64,000 nt of DNA from Pseudomonas fluorescens (GCF_001902145.1 NZ_MRST01000019.1:1-64000), one strand, 5' to 3'; positions 16,559 to 27,042 are shown, numbered from the stretch's first letter. Numbers and translations are program-made. The notes: generated by a model not told the origin, from the letters alone.

Positions 16559-17614
16559 ATGACGACTATTTTCGATCCGATCACGCTGGGCGACTTGCAA
16601 CTGTCGAACCGCATCATCATGGCGCCGCTGACCCGCTGCCGCGCGGATGCCGGGCGCGTGCCCAACGCGCTGATGGCCGAGTACTATGTGCAACGCGCCT
16701 CCGCGGGGCTGATCCTCAGCGAAGCGACTTCCGTGACACCCATGGGCGTGGGCTACCCGGACACCCCCGGCATCTGGTCCAACGATCAGGTACGCGGCTG
16801 GGCCAACATTACCAAGGCCGTACATGGCGCGGGCGGCAAGATCTTCCTGCAGTTGTGGCACGTTGGCCGCATCTCCCACGAGTCCTACCTGAACGGGGAA
16901 ACCCCGGTGGCCCCGAGCGCAGTTCAGGCTAAAGGCCACGTCAGCCTGGTTCGCCCATTGGCCGACTACCCAACCCCGCGCGCCCTGGAAACCGCTGAAA
17001 TCGCCGACATCGTCGACGCTTATCGCACCGGCGCCGAGAACGCCAAGGCCGCCGGTTTCGACGGCGTGGAAATCCACGGCGCCAACGGCTACCTGCTCGA
17101 CCAGTTCCTGCAAAGCAGCACCAACCAGCGCACCGACCAGTACGGCGGCTCTTTGGAAAACCGGGCCCGCCTGTTGCTGGAAGTCACCGACGCCGCCATC
17201 GAAGTCTGGGGCGCCGGCCGCGTGGGCGTGCACCTGGCACCGCGTGCTGATGCTCATGACATGGGCGACGACAACCTCGCCGAGACCTTCACCTACGTCG
17301 CCAGCGAACTGGGCAAGCGCGACATCGCCTTCATCTGCTCCCGCGAAAAAGAAGGTGCGGATAGCCTCGGCCCACAGCTGAAAAAAGCCTTCGGCGGCGT
17401 GTACATCGCCAACGAACGCTTCACCAAGGACAGCGCCAATGCCTGGCTGGCGGCGGGCAAAGCGGATGCAGTGGCCTTCGGTATTCCTTTCATCGCCAAC
17501 CCGGACCTGCCGGCGCGACTGAAGGCCGATGCGCCGTTGAACGAGCCGCACCCGGAAACCTTCTATGGCAAAGGCCCGGTGGGTTATATCGATTACCCGA
17601 CGCTGCCGATCTAA
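16559..17614 (+). CDS. Old yellow enzyme family ene reductase (NemA/XenB-like)
   Basis: A 351-aa FMN-dependent reductase. Family motifs are IFDPITLGDLQLSNRIIMAPLTR (FMN-binding N-terminus), LQLWHVGRISH, FDGVEIHGANGYLLDQFLQ with the substrate-binding His173 and Asn176, and TDQYGGSLENRARLLLEV. Such enzymes reduce activated C=C bonds and nitro compounds with NAD(P)H, detoxifying quinones, maleimides or nitro-aromatics. The preceding 27-bp gap and shared direction put it in one operon with the ArsR-like regulator and MFS exporter, a plausible electrophile-defence unit. A REPIN follows 16 bp after the stop. Confidence 0.9.
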   Translation: MTTIFDPITLGDLQLSNRIIMAPLTRCRADAGRVPNALMAEYYVQRASAGLILSEATSVTPMGVGYPDTPGIWSNDQVRGWANITKAVHGAGGKIFLQLWHVGRISHESYLNGETPVAPSAVQAKGHVSLVRPLADYPTPRALETAEIADIVDAYRTGAENAKAAGFDGVEIHGANGYLLDQFLQSSTNQRTDQYGGSLENRARLLLEVTDAAIEVWGAGRVGVHLAPRADAHDMGDDNLAETFTYVASELGKRDIAFICSREKEGADSLGPQLKKAFGGVYIANERFTKDSANAWLAAGKADAVAFGIPFIANPDLPARLKADAPLNEPHPETFYGKGPVGYIDYPTLPI

Positions 17615-17630
17615 CGTCATCCGCAAATAC

Positions 17631-17730
17631 TGTAGGAGCGAGCTTGCTCGCGAAAAACTGACAGGCGCCGCGTTTATTCAGGAAGCACGCGTTATCGTTG
17701 ACGTTTTTCGCGAGCAAGCTCGCTCCTACA
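17631..17730. repeat. REPIN, GTAGGAGCGAGCTTGCTCGCGAA family (copy C)
   Basis: Inverted REP pair with the common spacer (AACTGACAGGCGCCGCGTTT ... GCGTTATCGTTGACG). It lies between the convergent ene reductase and emhR genes. Confidence 0.95.
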
Positions 17731-17951
17731 GTATCAAGGGCAAGTCCCCTCCCACATTTGTGCCTGTGTGTAGCCCTTTGGAAACATCGCTTCACAGAAC
17801 GGCAACAATATCGCTACAAAATACTTAGCCGGCTACCTATCAACCGCCCGCCAGGCCGTATATAAAGTCACCCCACAAATCAGCCAGAAGGACGATTGAC
17901 CGTCCTTAGGCTTTACTGTTGACACAACTGGTCGCAATTACGCATTTTGTC
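17731..17951. other. Gap between REPIN and emhR remnant
   Basis: No gene seen. It contains a stray REP-like scrap (CCCCTCCCACATTTGTG) and a 7-bp stem hairpin, AAGGACG (17888-17894) with CGTCCTT (17901-17907). This could end emhR transcription on the minus strand, but no clear T-run follows. Confidence 0.4.
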
Positions 17952-18574
17952 TCAATTGCGCAGGCTTGGGCTCAGGCGCAGCATGTCCAGCCCTATGTCA
18001 GCCCAGCGCTCGGCGTCTTGATGCAGTTGAAAACTGTCAGGCACCAACAGCCACTGACCGATCAGACCGTGGATAAACGCATGGATGCATATGGCCCCGC
18101 GGGTGGTATCGAGCGTTTCAGGAAGTTGCCCGCGATGGACCGCGTTACGCAATGTCAGGCCGATGCGCAGGTTGCATTCCAGGCTGTGGGTCTGGCGTTG
18201 GCGGCGCATGTCACACATTTCATCGGTGAACTCGCACTTATGAAACAGGATTTCGTTGATGCGCCGGGTTTTCGGGTCCAGGGCCACTTCATGGTAGAGA
18301 TGAATCAGCAACTTGCGCATACAGCCCAGCGGGTCGACTTCCTCCTCGCTTTCACTCGCGCGGGCCAATTCGTCCAGGGGTTCGTGCAGCGTATCGAGCA
18401 AGGCCTGGAGCAAATCGGACTTATTGCTGAAATGCCAATAGATAGCCCCGCGCGTCACTCCAGCCAGCGCAGCGATATCCGCCAGGGTGGTGCGCGCTCA
18501 TAAAAGGCTTGCTCGGCGGCTTGGAGAATCTGGCTGCGCGTTTCCTGAGCTTCCTCTTTGGTGCGACGAACCAT
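17952..18574 (-). pseudogene. emhR: emhR (ttgR), TetR-family repressor of the efflux pump, frameshifted in the HTH domain
   Basis: Minus-strand reading from ATG 18574 gives [20 protein letters not shown] and EQAFYER, the expected TtgR/EmhR N-terminus. The frame then fails: codons after TAT GAG CGC run to a stop. The rest of the protein ([21 protein letters not shown], then the ligand domain to RLSPSLRN) is intact in another frame. Counting against TtgR as I remember it, Val43 should begin 126 nt after the start but begins 116 nt after it, so 10 nt are missing, removing about GVAR of the first HTH helix region. In the downstream frame a TGA lies just upstream, so only a headless 168-aa protein from GTG 18458 could be made, without its DNA-binding domain. 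Confidence 0.88.
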
Positions 18575-18741
18575 GGCAGTAAAACCTCAATCAGAACACT
18601 TGGGACTATCGTTAACGCAACGTTAATAGACGCGAACGATCATCTGAATAATTGTGGGACGACACCGCCAGGGGCGCCGAACGTACTAGAATCGAGGCTT
18701 GCAGCGGTGCTTTGTCAACATTCCGCAAAGCCTGTCAAGAG

Positions 18742-18773
18742 TTTACAAACAACCATGAACGTAAGTATATTGC
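18742..18773. promoter_or_regulatory. EmhR/TtgR-type operator in the emhR-emhA intergenic region
   Basis: The sequence beginning TTTACAAACAACCATGAACG and continuing with GTAAGTATATTGC closely resembles the published TtgR operator (TTTACAAACAACCATGAATGTAAGTA-like), from memory. It contains a TACAAAC/GTAAGTA imperfect inverted repeat and lies 88 bp upstream of emhA. The operator therefore looks intact although its repressor gene is broken. Confidence 0.75.
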
Positions 18774-18860
18774 GTAGCAAGCTACTTATCCACTCACGGC
18801 TTGTTTTTTACCCTTCCACACTTCTTGTGCGCACTCTGCGCGCCTGACCCGAGGATCTTC

Positions 18861-20009
18861 ATGCAACTTAAGCCAGCTGTTACCGCTCTGGTCACTGCCG
18901 TCGCCCTGGCATCGCTGCTCAGCGGATGTAAAAAGGAAGAAGCGGCACCGCCCGCTCAAACCCCTCAGGTCGGCGTGGTCACCATTCAACCGCAAGCCTA
19001 TACCCTGACCACCGAGCTGCCAGGCCGCACCACGGCCTACCGCATCGCGGAAGTCCGGCCTCAGGTCAACGGCATCATTCTCAAGCGCCTGTTCAAGGAA
19101 GGCGCCGACGTGAAGGAAGGGCAACAGCTCTACCAGATCGACCCGTCGGTGTATGAGGCCACGCTCAAAAGCGCCCAGGCCAGCCTGACCCAGACCAAGT
19201 CCATCACCGATCGCTACAAGCAATTGGTCGAGGAGCAAGCCGTCAGCCGTCAGGAATACGACACTGCCGTCGCCAACCGCATGACCGCAGAAGCAAACGT
19301 GCAAACCGCCCAGATCAACGTGCGCTACACCAAGGTGTACGCGCCGATCTCCGGGCGCATTGGCCGTTCTTCGGTGACCGAAGGCGCACTGGTCAGCAAT
19401 GGCCAGACCGACGCCATGGCGGTGATCCAGCAACTGGACCCGATCTACGTCGACGTCACGCAATCTTCGGCTGAAATGCTCAAGCTGCGTCGCGACCTGG
19501 CAAGTGGCCAACTGGAAAAAGCCGGCGAAAACGCCGCCAAGGTCAAGCTGACCCTGGAAGACGGCACGCCCTACGCCCAGGACGGCAAGCTCGAGTTCTC
19601 CGAAGTGTCGGTCGACCAGACCACCGGTTCCGTGACCCTGCGTGCCGTGTTCCCCAACCCTGACCACGTGCTGCTGCCGGGTATGTTCGTGCACGCCCAA
19701 CTGCTGGCCGGTGTGAACAGCAAGGCCATCCTGGCTCCGCAACAAGGCGTGACCCGTGACCTGAGGGGCATTCCGGTAGCACTGATCGTGAACAAGGACA
19801 ACAAGGTCGAGCAACGCGAACTGGTTGCCAACCGTACCGCTGGCGCCTACTGGCTGGTGGAAAAAGGCCTGGACGCTGGTGACCGTGTGATCACCGAGGG
19901 CCTGCAATTCATCAAGCCGGGCATTGAGGTACAGGTCAAGGACGCTGCCAACGCTAAACCCGCCGGTACTGCTGCAGCGCCTGCTGCCGCTGCTGGTCAA
20001 GGGGAGTAA
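18861..20009 (+). CDS. emhA: RND efflux periplasmic adaptor (EmhA/TtgA/MexA type)
   Basis: A 382-aa membrane fusion lipoprotein. The ATG at 18861 begins a lipoprotein signal ending in LLSGC, preferred over an upstream in-frame ATG at 18801. Domains: beta-barrel and lipoyl segments (VRPQVNGIILKRLFKEGADVKEGQQLYQID), a helical hairpin (residues ~100-170, SLTQTKSITDRYKQLVEEQAV), then YTKVYAPISGRIGRS and the membrane-proximal domain. It links the inner-membrane pump to the outer-membrane channel. It is the first gene of emhABC and sits divergent from the broken repressor gene, so the pump may be permanently derepressed. Confidence 0.93.
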   Translation: MQLKPAVTALVTAVALASLLSGCKKEEAAPPAQTPQVGVVTIQPQAYTLTTELPGRTTAYRIAEVRPQVNGIILKRLFKEGADVKEGQQLYQIDPSVYEATLKSAQASLTQTKSITDRYKQLVEEQAVSRQEYDTAVANRMTAEANVQTAQINVRYTKVYAPISGRIGRSSVTEGALVSNGQTDAMAVIQQLDPIYVDVTQSSAEMLKLRRDLASGQLEKAGENAAKVKLTLEDGTPYAQDGKLEFSEVSVDQTTGSVTLRAVFPNPDHVLLPGMFVHAQLLAGVNSKAILAPQQGVTRDLRGIPVALIVNKDNKVEQRELVANRTAGAYWLVEKGLDAGDRVITEGLQFIKPGIEVQVKDAANAKPAGTAAAPAAAAGQGE

Positions 20010-20012
20010 TCC

Positions 20013-23000
20013 ATGTCGAAATTTTTTATCGACCGTCCCATTTTCGCCTGGGTAATTGCCCTGGTGATCATGTTGGTCGGGGCACTGTCGATCCTGAAGT
20101 TGCCCATCAACCAATACCCGGCCATTGCGCCAACGGCCATTGATATCCAGGTGACCTACCCAGGCGCATCCGCACAAACCGTGCAGGACACCGTGGTGCA
20201 GGTCATCGAGCAACAGCTCAACGGTATCGACAACCTGCGTTATGTCTCCTCGGACAGTAACTCCGACGGCAGCATGACCATCACCGTGACGTTCAACCAG
20301 GGTACCAACCCGGATATCGCCCAGGTTCAGGTCCAGAACAAGCTGAACCTGGCCACCCCGCTGCTGCCGCAAGAAGTGCAGCAGCAGGGTATCCGTGTGA
20401 CCAAGTCGGTGAAGAACTTCCTGATGGTGATCGGTCTGGTGTCGGAAGACGGCAGCATGACCAAGGACGACCTCTCCAACTACATCGTGTCCAACATCCA
20501 GGACCCGATCTCCCGTACCGCGGGGGTGGGTGACTTCCAGGTGTTCGGTTCGCAGTACGCCATGCGTATCTGGCTCGACCCGGCCAAGCTGAACAACTAC
20601 CAGCTCACGCCCGTGGATGTCAGCAATGCCATCAAGGCCCAGAACGTGCAGGTGGCTACCGGCCAACTGGGCGGCCTGCCTGCCCTGCCCGGCACCCAGC
20701 TGAACGCCACGATCATCGGCAAGACGCGCCTGCAAAGCACCGAGGAATTCGCCAAGATCCTGATGAAGGTGAACACCGACGGCTCCCAGGTTCGCCTGGG
20801 TGACGTCGCGCGCATCGAACTGGGCGGCCAGAACTACAGCATCAGTGCACAGTTCAACGGCAAGCCGGCCTCGGGTATGGCGATCAAGCTGGCATCCGGT
20901 GCCAACGCACTGGACACCGGCAAGGCCATCCGCGAAACGGTTGCGTCCCTGGAACCGTTCTTCCCGCCTGGCATGAAGGCGGTGGTGCCGTATGACACCA
21001 CCCCGGTGGTAACCGAGTCGATCTCGGGTGTGGTTGACACCCTGGTCGAAGCGATCGTGCTGGTGTTCCTGGTGATGTTCCTGTTCTTGCAGAACTTTCG
21101 CGCCACCATCATCACCACCATGACCGTACCGGTGGTATTGCTGGGTACCTTCGGGATCCTGGCGGCGTTCGGTTTCACCATCAACACCCTGACCATGTTC
21201 GGCATGATCCTGGCCATCGGCTTGCTGGTGGACGATGCCATCGTGGTGGTGGAAAACGTCGAACGGGTAATGGCCGAGGAGCATCTGTCGCCCAAAGAAG
21301 CGACGATCAAGTCCATGGGCCAGATCCAGGGCGCCCTGGTGGGTATTGCCCTGGTACTGTCGGCGGTACTGCTGCCAATGGCGTTCTTCGGTGGTTCCAC
21401 CGGTGTGATCTACCGGCAGTTCTCCATCACCATTGTTTCGGCGATGGCGTTGTCGGTACTGGTTGCCCTGATCTTCACCCCGGCCTTGTGCGCCACCATG
21501 CTCAAGCCGATTGATCCAGAAACCCACGGCCAGCCCAAGCGCGGCTTCTTCGGCTGGTTCAACCGCACCTTCGACCGTGGCGTACTCAAGTACGAGCGCG
21601 GCGTGGGCGGCATGATCAAGCACAAGATCCCGGCATTCCTGGTGTATGCGCTGATCCTGGCCGGCATGATCTGGATGTTTACCCGTATTCCAAGCGCGTT
21701 CCTGCCTGAGGAAGACCAGGGTGTGATCTTCGCCCAGGTGCAGACACCGGTCGGTGCTTCGGCTGAGCGCACGCAAAAAGTCGTCGACGACATGCGCGCC
21801 TTCCTGCTGAACGACAAGGAAGGCGAGCCAGGCGAAGGCAAGGCGGTGAAGTCGGTGTTTACCGTGAACGGCTTCAACTTCGCCGGTCGTGGCCAGAGCT
21901 CGGGGCTTGCGTTCGTAATGCTCAAGCCGTGGGATGAGCGTGACTCGACCCAATCGGTGTTCGAAGTGGCCAAGCGTGCCCAGGGTTACTTCTTCGGGGC
22001 CTTCAAGGACGCCATGGTTTTCGCCATCGTGCCGCCTTCGGTGCTGGAGCTGGGTAACGCCACCGGTTTCGACGTGTTCCTGCAAGACCAGGGTGGCGTC
22101 GGCCACGACAAGCTGATGGCGGCACGTAACCAGTTCCTGGGTGCGGCGGCGCAAAGCAAGGTACTGGCCGGCGTACGTCCTAACGGCGTGAACGATGAGC
22201 CACAGTACGAGCTGACCGTGGACGACGAAAAGGCCAGTGCCCAGGGCATCAGCCTGGCGGATATCCAGCAGACCCTGGCCATTGCCTTGGGTGGTAGCTA
22301 CATCAACGACTTCATCGACCGTGGTCGCGTGAAGAAGGTGTATGTACAAGGTGACGCCGCCAGCCGGATGTCGCCCGAAGACCTGGACAAATGGTTCGTG
22401 CGCAGCAACGACGGGAAAATGGTGCCGCTGTCGGCCATCTCGTCGGGCCAGTGGATCTACGGTTCGCCCAAGCTTTCGCGATACAACGGTGTAGCGGCGA
22501 TGGAAATCCTCGGTACCCCGGCACCGGGCTACAGTACCGGTGATGCGATGGCCGAAGTCGAACGCATTGCCAAAGAGCTGCCGGCCGGTATCGGTTATGC
22601 CTGGACAGGCCTGTCGTACGAAGAACGCCTGTCCGGTTCCCAGGCGCCAGCCCTGTACGCACTGTCGCTGCTAGTGGTGTTCCTGTGCCTGGCGGCACTG
22701 TACGAAAGCTGGTCGATCCCGATCGCGGTGATTCTGGTTGTACCCCTGGGTGTGATCGGCGCACTGATCGCCACCAGCATGCGTGGCTTGTCCAACGACG
22801 TGTTCTTCCAGGTAGGCCTGTTGGTAACGGTGGGCCTGGCGGCGAAAAACGCCATCCTCATCGTGGAGTTCGCCAAGGAACTGCATGAGCAAGGCAAAGG
22901 CATCGTCGAGGCGGCTATCGAAGCGTCCCGCATGCGTCTGCGCCCGATCATCATGACCTCGTTGGCGTTCATGCTCGGCGTACTGCCGCTGGCGATCTCC

Positions 23001-23174
23001 ACGGGCGCCGGCTCAGGCAGCCAGCATGCGATCGGTACCGGCGTGATCGGCGGTATGATCACGGCCACTGTGCTGGCGATCTTCTGGGTACCGCTGTTCT
23101 ACGCAACGGTATCCGCCGCTGGCGAGCGTAAAAAGAAAGACACTACTGAAACTCCTAAAGAGGCTGGCCAATGA
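20013..23174 (+). CDS. emhB: RND multidrug efflux pump, inner-membrane component (EmhB/TtgB/MexB type)
   Basis: A 1053-aa HAE1 permease, the normal length for this group. The N-terminus [20 protein letters not shown], the proton-relay pair Asp407-Asp408 in [20 protein letters not shown], and the late segment [18 protein letters not shown] are all present. It exports antibiotics, solvents and aromatic compounds using the proton gradient, working as a trimer with EmhA and EmhC. It begins 3 bp after emhA. The frame is intact throughout, so unlike its repressor the pump looks functional. Confidence 0.95.
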   Translation: MSKFFIDRPIFAWVIALVIMLVGALSILKLPINQYPAIAPTAIDIQVTYPGASAQTVQDTVVQVIEQQLNGIDNLRYVSSDSNSDGSMTITVTFNQGTNPDIAQVQVQNKLNLATPLLPQEVQQQGIRVTKSVKNFLMVIGLVSEDGSMTKDDLSNYIVSNIQDPISRTAGVGDFQVFGSQYAMRIWLDPAKLNNYQLTPVDVSNAIKAQNVQVATGQLGGLPALPGTQLNATIIGKTRLQSTEEFAKILMKVNTDGSQVRLGDVARIELGGQNYSISAQFNGKPASGMAIKLASGANALDTGKAIRETVASLEPFFPPGMKAVVPYDTTPVVTESISGVVDTLVEAIVLVFLVMFLFLQNFRATIITTMTVPVVLLGTFGILAAFGFTINTLTMFGMILAIGLLVDDAIVVVENVERVMAEEHLSPKEATIKSMGQIQGALVGIALVLSAVLLPMAFFGGSTGVIYRQFSITIVSAMALSVLVALIFTPALCATMLKPIDPETHGQPKRGFFGWFNRTFDRGVLKYERGVGGMIKHKIPAFLVYALILAGMIWMFTRIPSAFLPEEDQGVIFAQVQTPVGASAERTQKVVDDMRAFLLNDKEGEPGEGKAVKSVFTVNGFNFAGRGQSSGLAFVMLKPWDERDSTQSVFEVAKRAQGYFFGAFKDAMVFAIVPPSVLELGNATGFDVFLQDQGGVGHDKLMAARNQFLGAAAQSKVLAGVRPNGVNDEPQYELTVDDEKASAQGISLADIQQTLAIALGGSYINDFIDRGRVKKVYVQGDAASRMSPEDLDKWFVRSNDGKMVPLSAISSGQWIYGSPKLSRYNGVAAMEILGTPAPGYSTGDAMAEVERIAKELPAGIGYAWTGLSYEERLSGSQAPALYALSLLVVFLCLAALYESWSIPIAVILVVPLGVIGALIATSMRGLSNDVFFQVGLLVTVGLAAKNAILIVEFAKELHEQGKGIVEAAIEASRMRLRPIIMTSLAFMLGVLPLAISTGAGSGSQHAIGTGVIGGMITATVLAIFWVPLFYATVSAAGERKKKDTTETPKEAGQ

Positions 23175-24628
23175 GCAAGTCGCTACTTTCCCTAGCCGTC
23201 ACCGCATTCGTGCTCAGTGGCTGCTCGCTGATACCTGACTATCAGCGTCCCGATGCGCCGGTGGCCGCCCAGTTCCCGCAGGGGCCGGCGTATTCGTCGG
23301 CCCAGGCGCCGAGCCAGGCAGCCGCCGAGCAAGGCTGGAAGCAGTTTTTCCATGACCCTGCCCTGCAACAGCTGATCCAGACCGCGTTGGTGAACAACCG
23401 TGACCTGCGTGTCGCGGCGCTGAACATCGACGCCTATGCAGCGCAATATCAAATCCAACGTGCCGACCTGTTCCCGGCCGTGTCGGCCACCGGTAACGGC
23501 AGCCGTTCGCGCACCCCGGCCAAGCTGTCGCAGACCGGCGAATCGACCATTGCCAGCCAGTACTCGGCGGGCCTGGGCATCAGTTCGTATGAGCTGGACC
23601 TGTTCGGTCGCGTACGCAGCCTCAGTGAAGAGGCGCTGCAAAAGTACTTCGCCACTGAAGAAGCACGTCGCAGCACCCAAATCAGCCTGGTGGCCAGCGT
23701 GGCCAATGCCTACCTGACCTGGCAGGCCGACAAGGAGCTGCTCAAGCTGACCCAGGACACCCTGGCGGCCTTCGAGCAGAGCTACAAGCTCACCTCGCGC
23801 AGCAATGAAGTCGGCGTGGCCTCGGCCCTCGACCTCAGCCAGGCACGCACCTCGGTGGAAAACGCCCGTGTGCAACTGGCCCGTTACACCCGCCAGGTGG
23901 CCCAGGACGAAAACAGCCTGACCCTGCTGCTGGGCACCGGCCTGCCGGCGAATATCGCCAGCAAGCCGCTGTCCGATGACCTGCTCAGCGAAGTGCCGGC
24001 CGGGTTGCCATCGGACCTGCTGCAACGTCGCCCAGACATCGTGCAAGCCGAGTACAACCTCAAGGCCGCCAACGCCAACATCGGCGCTGCCCGTGCGGCG
24101 TTCTTCCCGAGCATCAGCCTGACCGCCAGCGCCGGCACTGCCAGCCCTACCCTGGGTGGCCTGTTCAAAGGCGGTTCGGGTACCTGGGCGTTTGCCCCGC
24201 AGATCAACATCCCGATCTTCAACGCCGGTAGCCTGCGCGCAAGCCTGGACTACTCCAAGATCCAGAAAGAGATCAACGTGGCCAACTACGAGAAGGCCAT
24301 CCAGACCGGCTTCCAGGAAGTCTCCGACGGCCTGGCCGCACGGGAGACCTACAAGCAGCAACTGGATGCCCAACGCGGCTTCGTCGAGGCTAACCAGGAT
24401 TACTACCGCCTGGCCGAGCGTCGCTACCGCATTGGTGTCGACAGCAACCTGACCTTCCTCGACGCCCAGCGCCAACTGTTCAGTGCCCAGCAATCGCTGA
24501 TCACCGACCGTTTGGCGCAGCTCACCAGCGAGGTCAACCTGTACAAGGCCCTCGGCGGTGGCTGGAACGAGCAGACTGCGAAGAACGAGCCATTGAAAGA
24601 AGAAGCACCGCCGTTGAAGTTGTTCTGA
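23171..24628 (+). CDS. emhC: RND efflux outer-membrane channel (EmhC/TtgC/OprM type)
   Basis: A 485-aa outer-membrane factor lipoprotein: [27 protein letters not shown], with lipobox VLSGC. Two repeats of the TolC-like helical barrel follow ([77 protein letters not shown] read in pieces). The start overlaps the emhB stop by 4 bp (ATGA). It forms the exit duct of the EmhABC pump. A strong terminator lies 16 bp after the stop. Confidence 0.94.
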   Translation: MSKSLLSLAVTAFVLSGCSLIPDYQRPDAPVAAQFPQGPAYSSAQAPSQAAAEQGWKQFFHDPALQQLIQTALVNNRDLRVAALNIDAYAAQYQIQRADLFPAVSATGNGSRSRTPAKLSQTGESTIASQYSAGLGISSYELDLFGRVRSLSEEALQKYFATEEARRSTQISLVASVANAYLTWQADKELLKLTQDTLAAFEQSYKLTSRSNEVGVASALDLSQARTSVENARVQLARYTRQVAQDENSLTLLLGTGLPANIASKPLSDDLLSEVPAGLPSDLLQRRPDIVQAEYNLKAANANIGAARAAFFPSISLTASAGTASPTLGGLFKGGSGTWAFAPQINIPIFNAGSLRASLDYSKIQKEINVANYEKAIQTGFQEVSDGLAARETYKQQLDAQRGFVEANQDYYRLAERRYRIGVDSNLTFLDAQRQLFSAQQSLITDRLAQLTSEVNLYKALGGGWNEQTAKNEPLKEEAPPLKLF

Positions 24629-24640
24629 TAGCGCAGGTGT

Positions 24641-24675
24641 GAAAAACCGCTTCCCTTACCGGAAGCGGTTTTTTT
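24641..24675 (+). terminator. Rho-independent terminator after emhC
   Basis: Stem AACCGCTTCC (24645-24654) pairs with GGAAGCGGTT (24661-24670) around loop CTTACC, followed by seven T residues and preceded by A residues that extend the stem. Confidence 0.93.
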
Positions 24676-24809
24676 ATGCCTGCATTGTTGCCCTTACAAC
24701 TTGCGTTCGATCATCGCCCACAACCCACCCTCCCCTACTTTCATCGCCCCTGCACCGCCGCGCACCATGGCCGCCACCTGCATAAACCCAATAACAACAG
24801 GTTCACACC

Positions 24810-26060
24810 ATGAGCACTTTCAAACCGCGCCAGCTATTGCTGGCGGCTGCTGTCGCCAGTTCTGCCCTGCCCGTTTTCGCCCAGGAGCACGGCTTTCTCG
24901 AAGACGCCAGCGCCAACCTCAACCTGCGTAATTTCTTCTTCAACCGCAACTACACCAATCCGACCAAGGTTCAGGGTGGCGCGCAGGAGTGGACGCAAAG
25001 TTTCATTCTCGACGCCAAGTCCGGGTTCACCCAAGGCACAGTCGGTTTTGGTGTGGATGTGCTGGGCTTGTACTCGCTCAAGCTCGATGGCGGGCGTGGC
25101 ACGGGTGGCACGCAGTTGCTGCCGCTGGACCATGACGGTCGGCCAGCCGATGAGTTTGGCCGGCTGGGCGTGGCATTCAAGGCGCGCGTTTCCAAAACCG
25201 AGCTGAAGGTGGGCGAATGGATGCCGGTGCTGCCGATCCTGCGCTCCGACGATGGCCGCTCCCTGCCACAGACCCTGCGGGGTGGGCAGATCACCTCGAA
25301 GGAAATCGACGGACTGACCCTCTATGCCGGCCAATTCCGCGCCAATAGCCCGCGGGACGACGGCAGCATGAGCGATATGTCGATGTTCGGCAAAACCGCC
25401 TTCACCTCCGACCGCTTCAATTTCCAGGGCGCCGAATACGCATTCAACGACAAACGCACCCAAGTCGGCGTGTGGAATGCCCAGCTCAAGGACATCTACA
25501 GCCAGCAGTTCGTCAATCTGATCCACAGCCAGCCTGTGGGCGACTGGACCCTGGGCGCCAACCTGGGCTTCTTCTACGGCAAGGAAGACGGCAGCGCCCG
25601 CGCCGGCGACCTGAACAACAAAACCTGGTCCGGTTTGTTCTCGGCCAGGTATGGCGGCAACACCTTCTACGTCGGCCTGCAAAAACTCACCGGCGACAGT
25701 GCCTGGATGCGCGTCAACGGCACCAGCGGCGGCACCCTGGCCAACGACAGCTACAACTCCAGCTACGACAACGCACAGGAAAAATCCTGGCAGGTTCGCC
25801 ACGACTACAACTTCGCCGCCCTCGGTGTACCGGGCCTGACCCTGATGAACCGCTATATCAGCGGCAGCAACGTGCACACCGGCACCATCACCGACGGCAA
25901 GGAGTGGGGCCGCGAGACCGAAGTGGGTTATACGGTGCAGAGCGGCACCCTGAAAAACGTCAACGTGCGCTGGCGTAATTCGAGCATGCGCCGCGACTAC
26001 AGCAACAACGAGTTCGATGAAAACCGGTTGATCGTCAGCTACCCCATAAGTCTGCTGTAA
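24810..26060 (+). CDS. OprD family outer-membrane porin
   Basis: A 416-aa porin. A signal peptide (MSTFKPRQLLLAAAVASSAL plus PVFA) precedes QEHGFLEDASANLNLRNFFF, the typical OprD N-terminus. Further family motifs are EWTQSFILDAKSGFTQGTVGFG, LKVGEWMPVLPILRSDD and the C-terminal GYTVQSGTLKNVNVRWRNS. OprD proteins are substrate-specific 18-strand channels for amino acids, peptides or aromatic acids. This one stands alone between two hairpins, so the substrate cannot be inferred from context; its closeness to the pca cluster is suggestive only. Confidence 0.9.
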   Translation: MSTFKPRQLLLAAAVASSALPVFAQEHGFLEDASANLNLRNFFFNRNYTNPTKVQGGAQEWTQSFILDAKSGFTQGTVGFGVDVLGLYSLKLDGGRGTGGTQLLPLDHDGRPADEFGRLGVAFKARVSKTELKVGEWMPVLPILRSDDGRSLPQTLRGGQITSKEIDGLTLYAGQFRANSPRDDGSMSDMSMFGKTAFTSDRFNFQGAEYAFNDKRTQVGVWNAQLKDIYSQQFVNLIHSQPVGDWTLGANLGFFYGKEDGSARAGDLNNKTWSGLFSARYGGNTFYVGLQKLTGDSAWMRVNGTSGGTLANDSYNSSYDNAQEKSWQVRHDYNFAALGVPGLTLMNRYISGSNVHTGTITDGKEWGRETEVGYTVQSGTLKNVNVRWRNSSMRRDYSNNEFDENRLIVSYPISLL

Positions 26061-26094
26061 ACCGGCGCCGGACTTACTGTATGGTGCGCGCCTG

Positions 26095-26124
26095 CCGCTG
26101 CTGATCCCCCAAGCAGCGGCCTTT
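26095..26124 (+). terminator. Hairpin after the porin gene, probable weak terminator
   Basis: Perfect 9-bp stem GCCGCTGCT (26095-26103) and AGCAGCGGC (26113-26121), followed by CTTTAT. The T-run is short, so termination would be partial. Confidence 0.55.
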
Positions 26125-26142
26125 ATCGAGCCTGCGTACCTG

Positions 26143-27042
26143 ATGAAACCCTTTGCCGTAGCGAGCGTATTATTTGCCCTGGCCCTGAGCCTGAGCGGCT
26201 GCATCGGCGCGCCCATTGCCCTGACACCGGCAACCCAGCAACGCTTGCAAGCCCAGGCGCCGATCCGCTTTCTGCTGACCTTCGATGACGGCCCAAGCGC
26301 CTCGGGCTACAACAACCCGAGCCGTTCGGTAGTGGCGGACCTGGCCAATAACCCGGTGCTGCCGGGGATCAAAGCGGTGTTCTTTCTGCAGACCGAAGCG
26401 GCCCGCTCCGGCGGCAGTACCCGGGGGCGCAAGACCATGGAACGTGAATTCGCCGCTGGCCATGTCCTGGCCTTTCACACCGCCACGGCGTTTCACACCA
26501 ATCATCGCTGGTTGAACGACGCCACCCTGGAACACACCCTTACCGAAGGGGCCGCAGACATTGCCGCCATCACGGGCGCCCCCCCAGTGCTGGTACGCCC
26601 GCCCTTCTGGAACTACGACAAGCGCACCTTCGCCGCCTACCAACGCCACGGCATGCAGGTACTGCTGACGGACCTGAGCGCCAATGACGGCAAGATCTGG
26701 GGCTTCAATGCCAGCCCGCGCCGCCGGGCCAACCTGTATCGACAATTGTCGGTGGTGCGTGAGCGTATTGCCTTGGGTGAGCTGCCGACGGTGGAGGGAG
26801 TGATCCCGGTGGTGGTGACCTTCCATGACATCAACCGCTACACCGCGCGGCATATGCAGGAGTACTTGCAGATCCTGATGGACAGCGCGCGGATCAACGG
26901 ATTGAAGACCGCTGACGAGCCGTTCTATACCGACACGGCCCAGGTTGAACGCGCGGCGATTGCGCGAACCGTGAAAAATGTGGACGACCCAGTGCATTTG
27001 CCTGGGATTTGGAATCTGGTGTGGGACGCAGACTCTCATTAA
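26143..27042 (+). CDS. Polysaccharide deacetylase family lipoprotein
   Basis: A 299-aa exported protein. The lipoprotein signal ends in LSLSGC (Cys20). A NodB-homology domain follows: FLLTFDDGPSASGY with catalytic and metal Asp48/Asp49, HVLAFHTATAFHTNH (metal-binding histidines), VRPPFWNYDKRTF and VVVTFHDINRYTA. Such enzymes remove acetyl groups from peptidoglycan or other polysaccharides in the envelope. No partner genes are adjacent, so the target polymer is unknown. The start has only a weak ribosome site (CCTGATG), but the signal peptide supports it. Confidence 0.87.
   Translation: MKPFAVASVLFALALSLSGCIGAPIALTPATQQRLQAQAPIRFLLTFDDGPSASGYNNPSRSVVADLANNPVLPGIKAVFFLQTEAARSGGSTRGRKTMEREFAAGHVLAFHTATAFHTNHRWLNDATLEHTLTEGAADIAAITGAPPVLVRPPFWNYDKRTFAAYQRHGMQVLLTDLSANDGKIWGFNASPRRRANLYRQLSVVRERIALGELPTVEGVIPVVVTFHDINRYTARHMQEYLQILMDSARINGLKTADEPFYTDTAQVERAAIARTVKNVDDPVHLPGIWNLVWDADSH

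Noticed and set aside
18786..22349. A 1187-codon open frame on the minus strand
   Set aside because: It lies opposite emhA and emhB, whose protein families are unmistakable. It is His/Asp/Gly-rich in the way antisense frames of GC-rich genes are, and has no domain.
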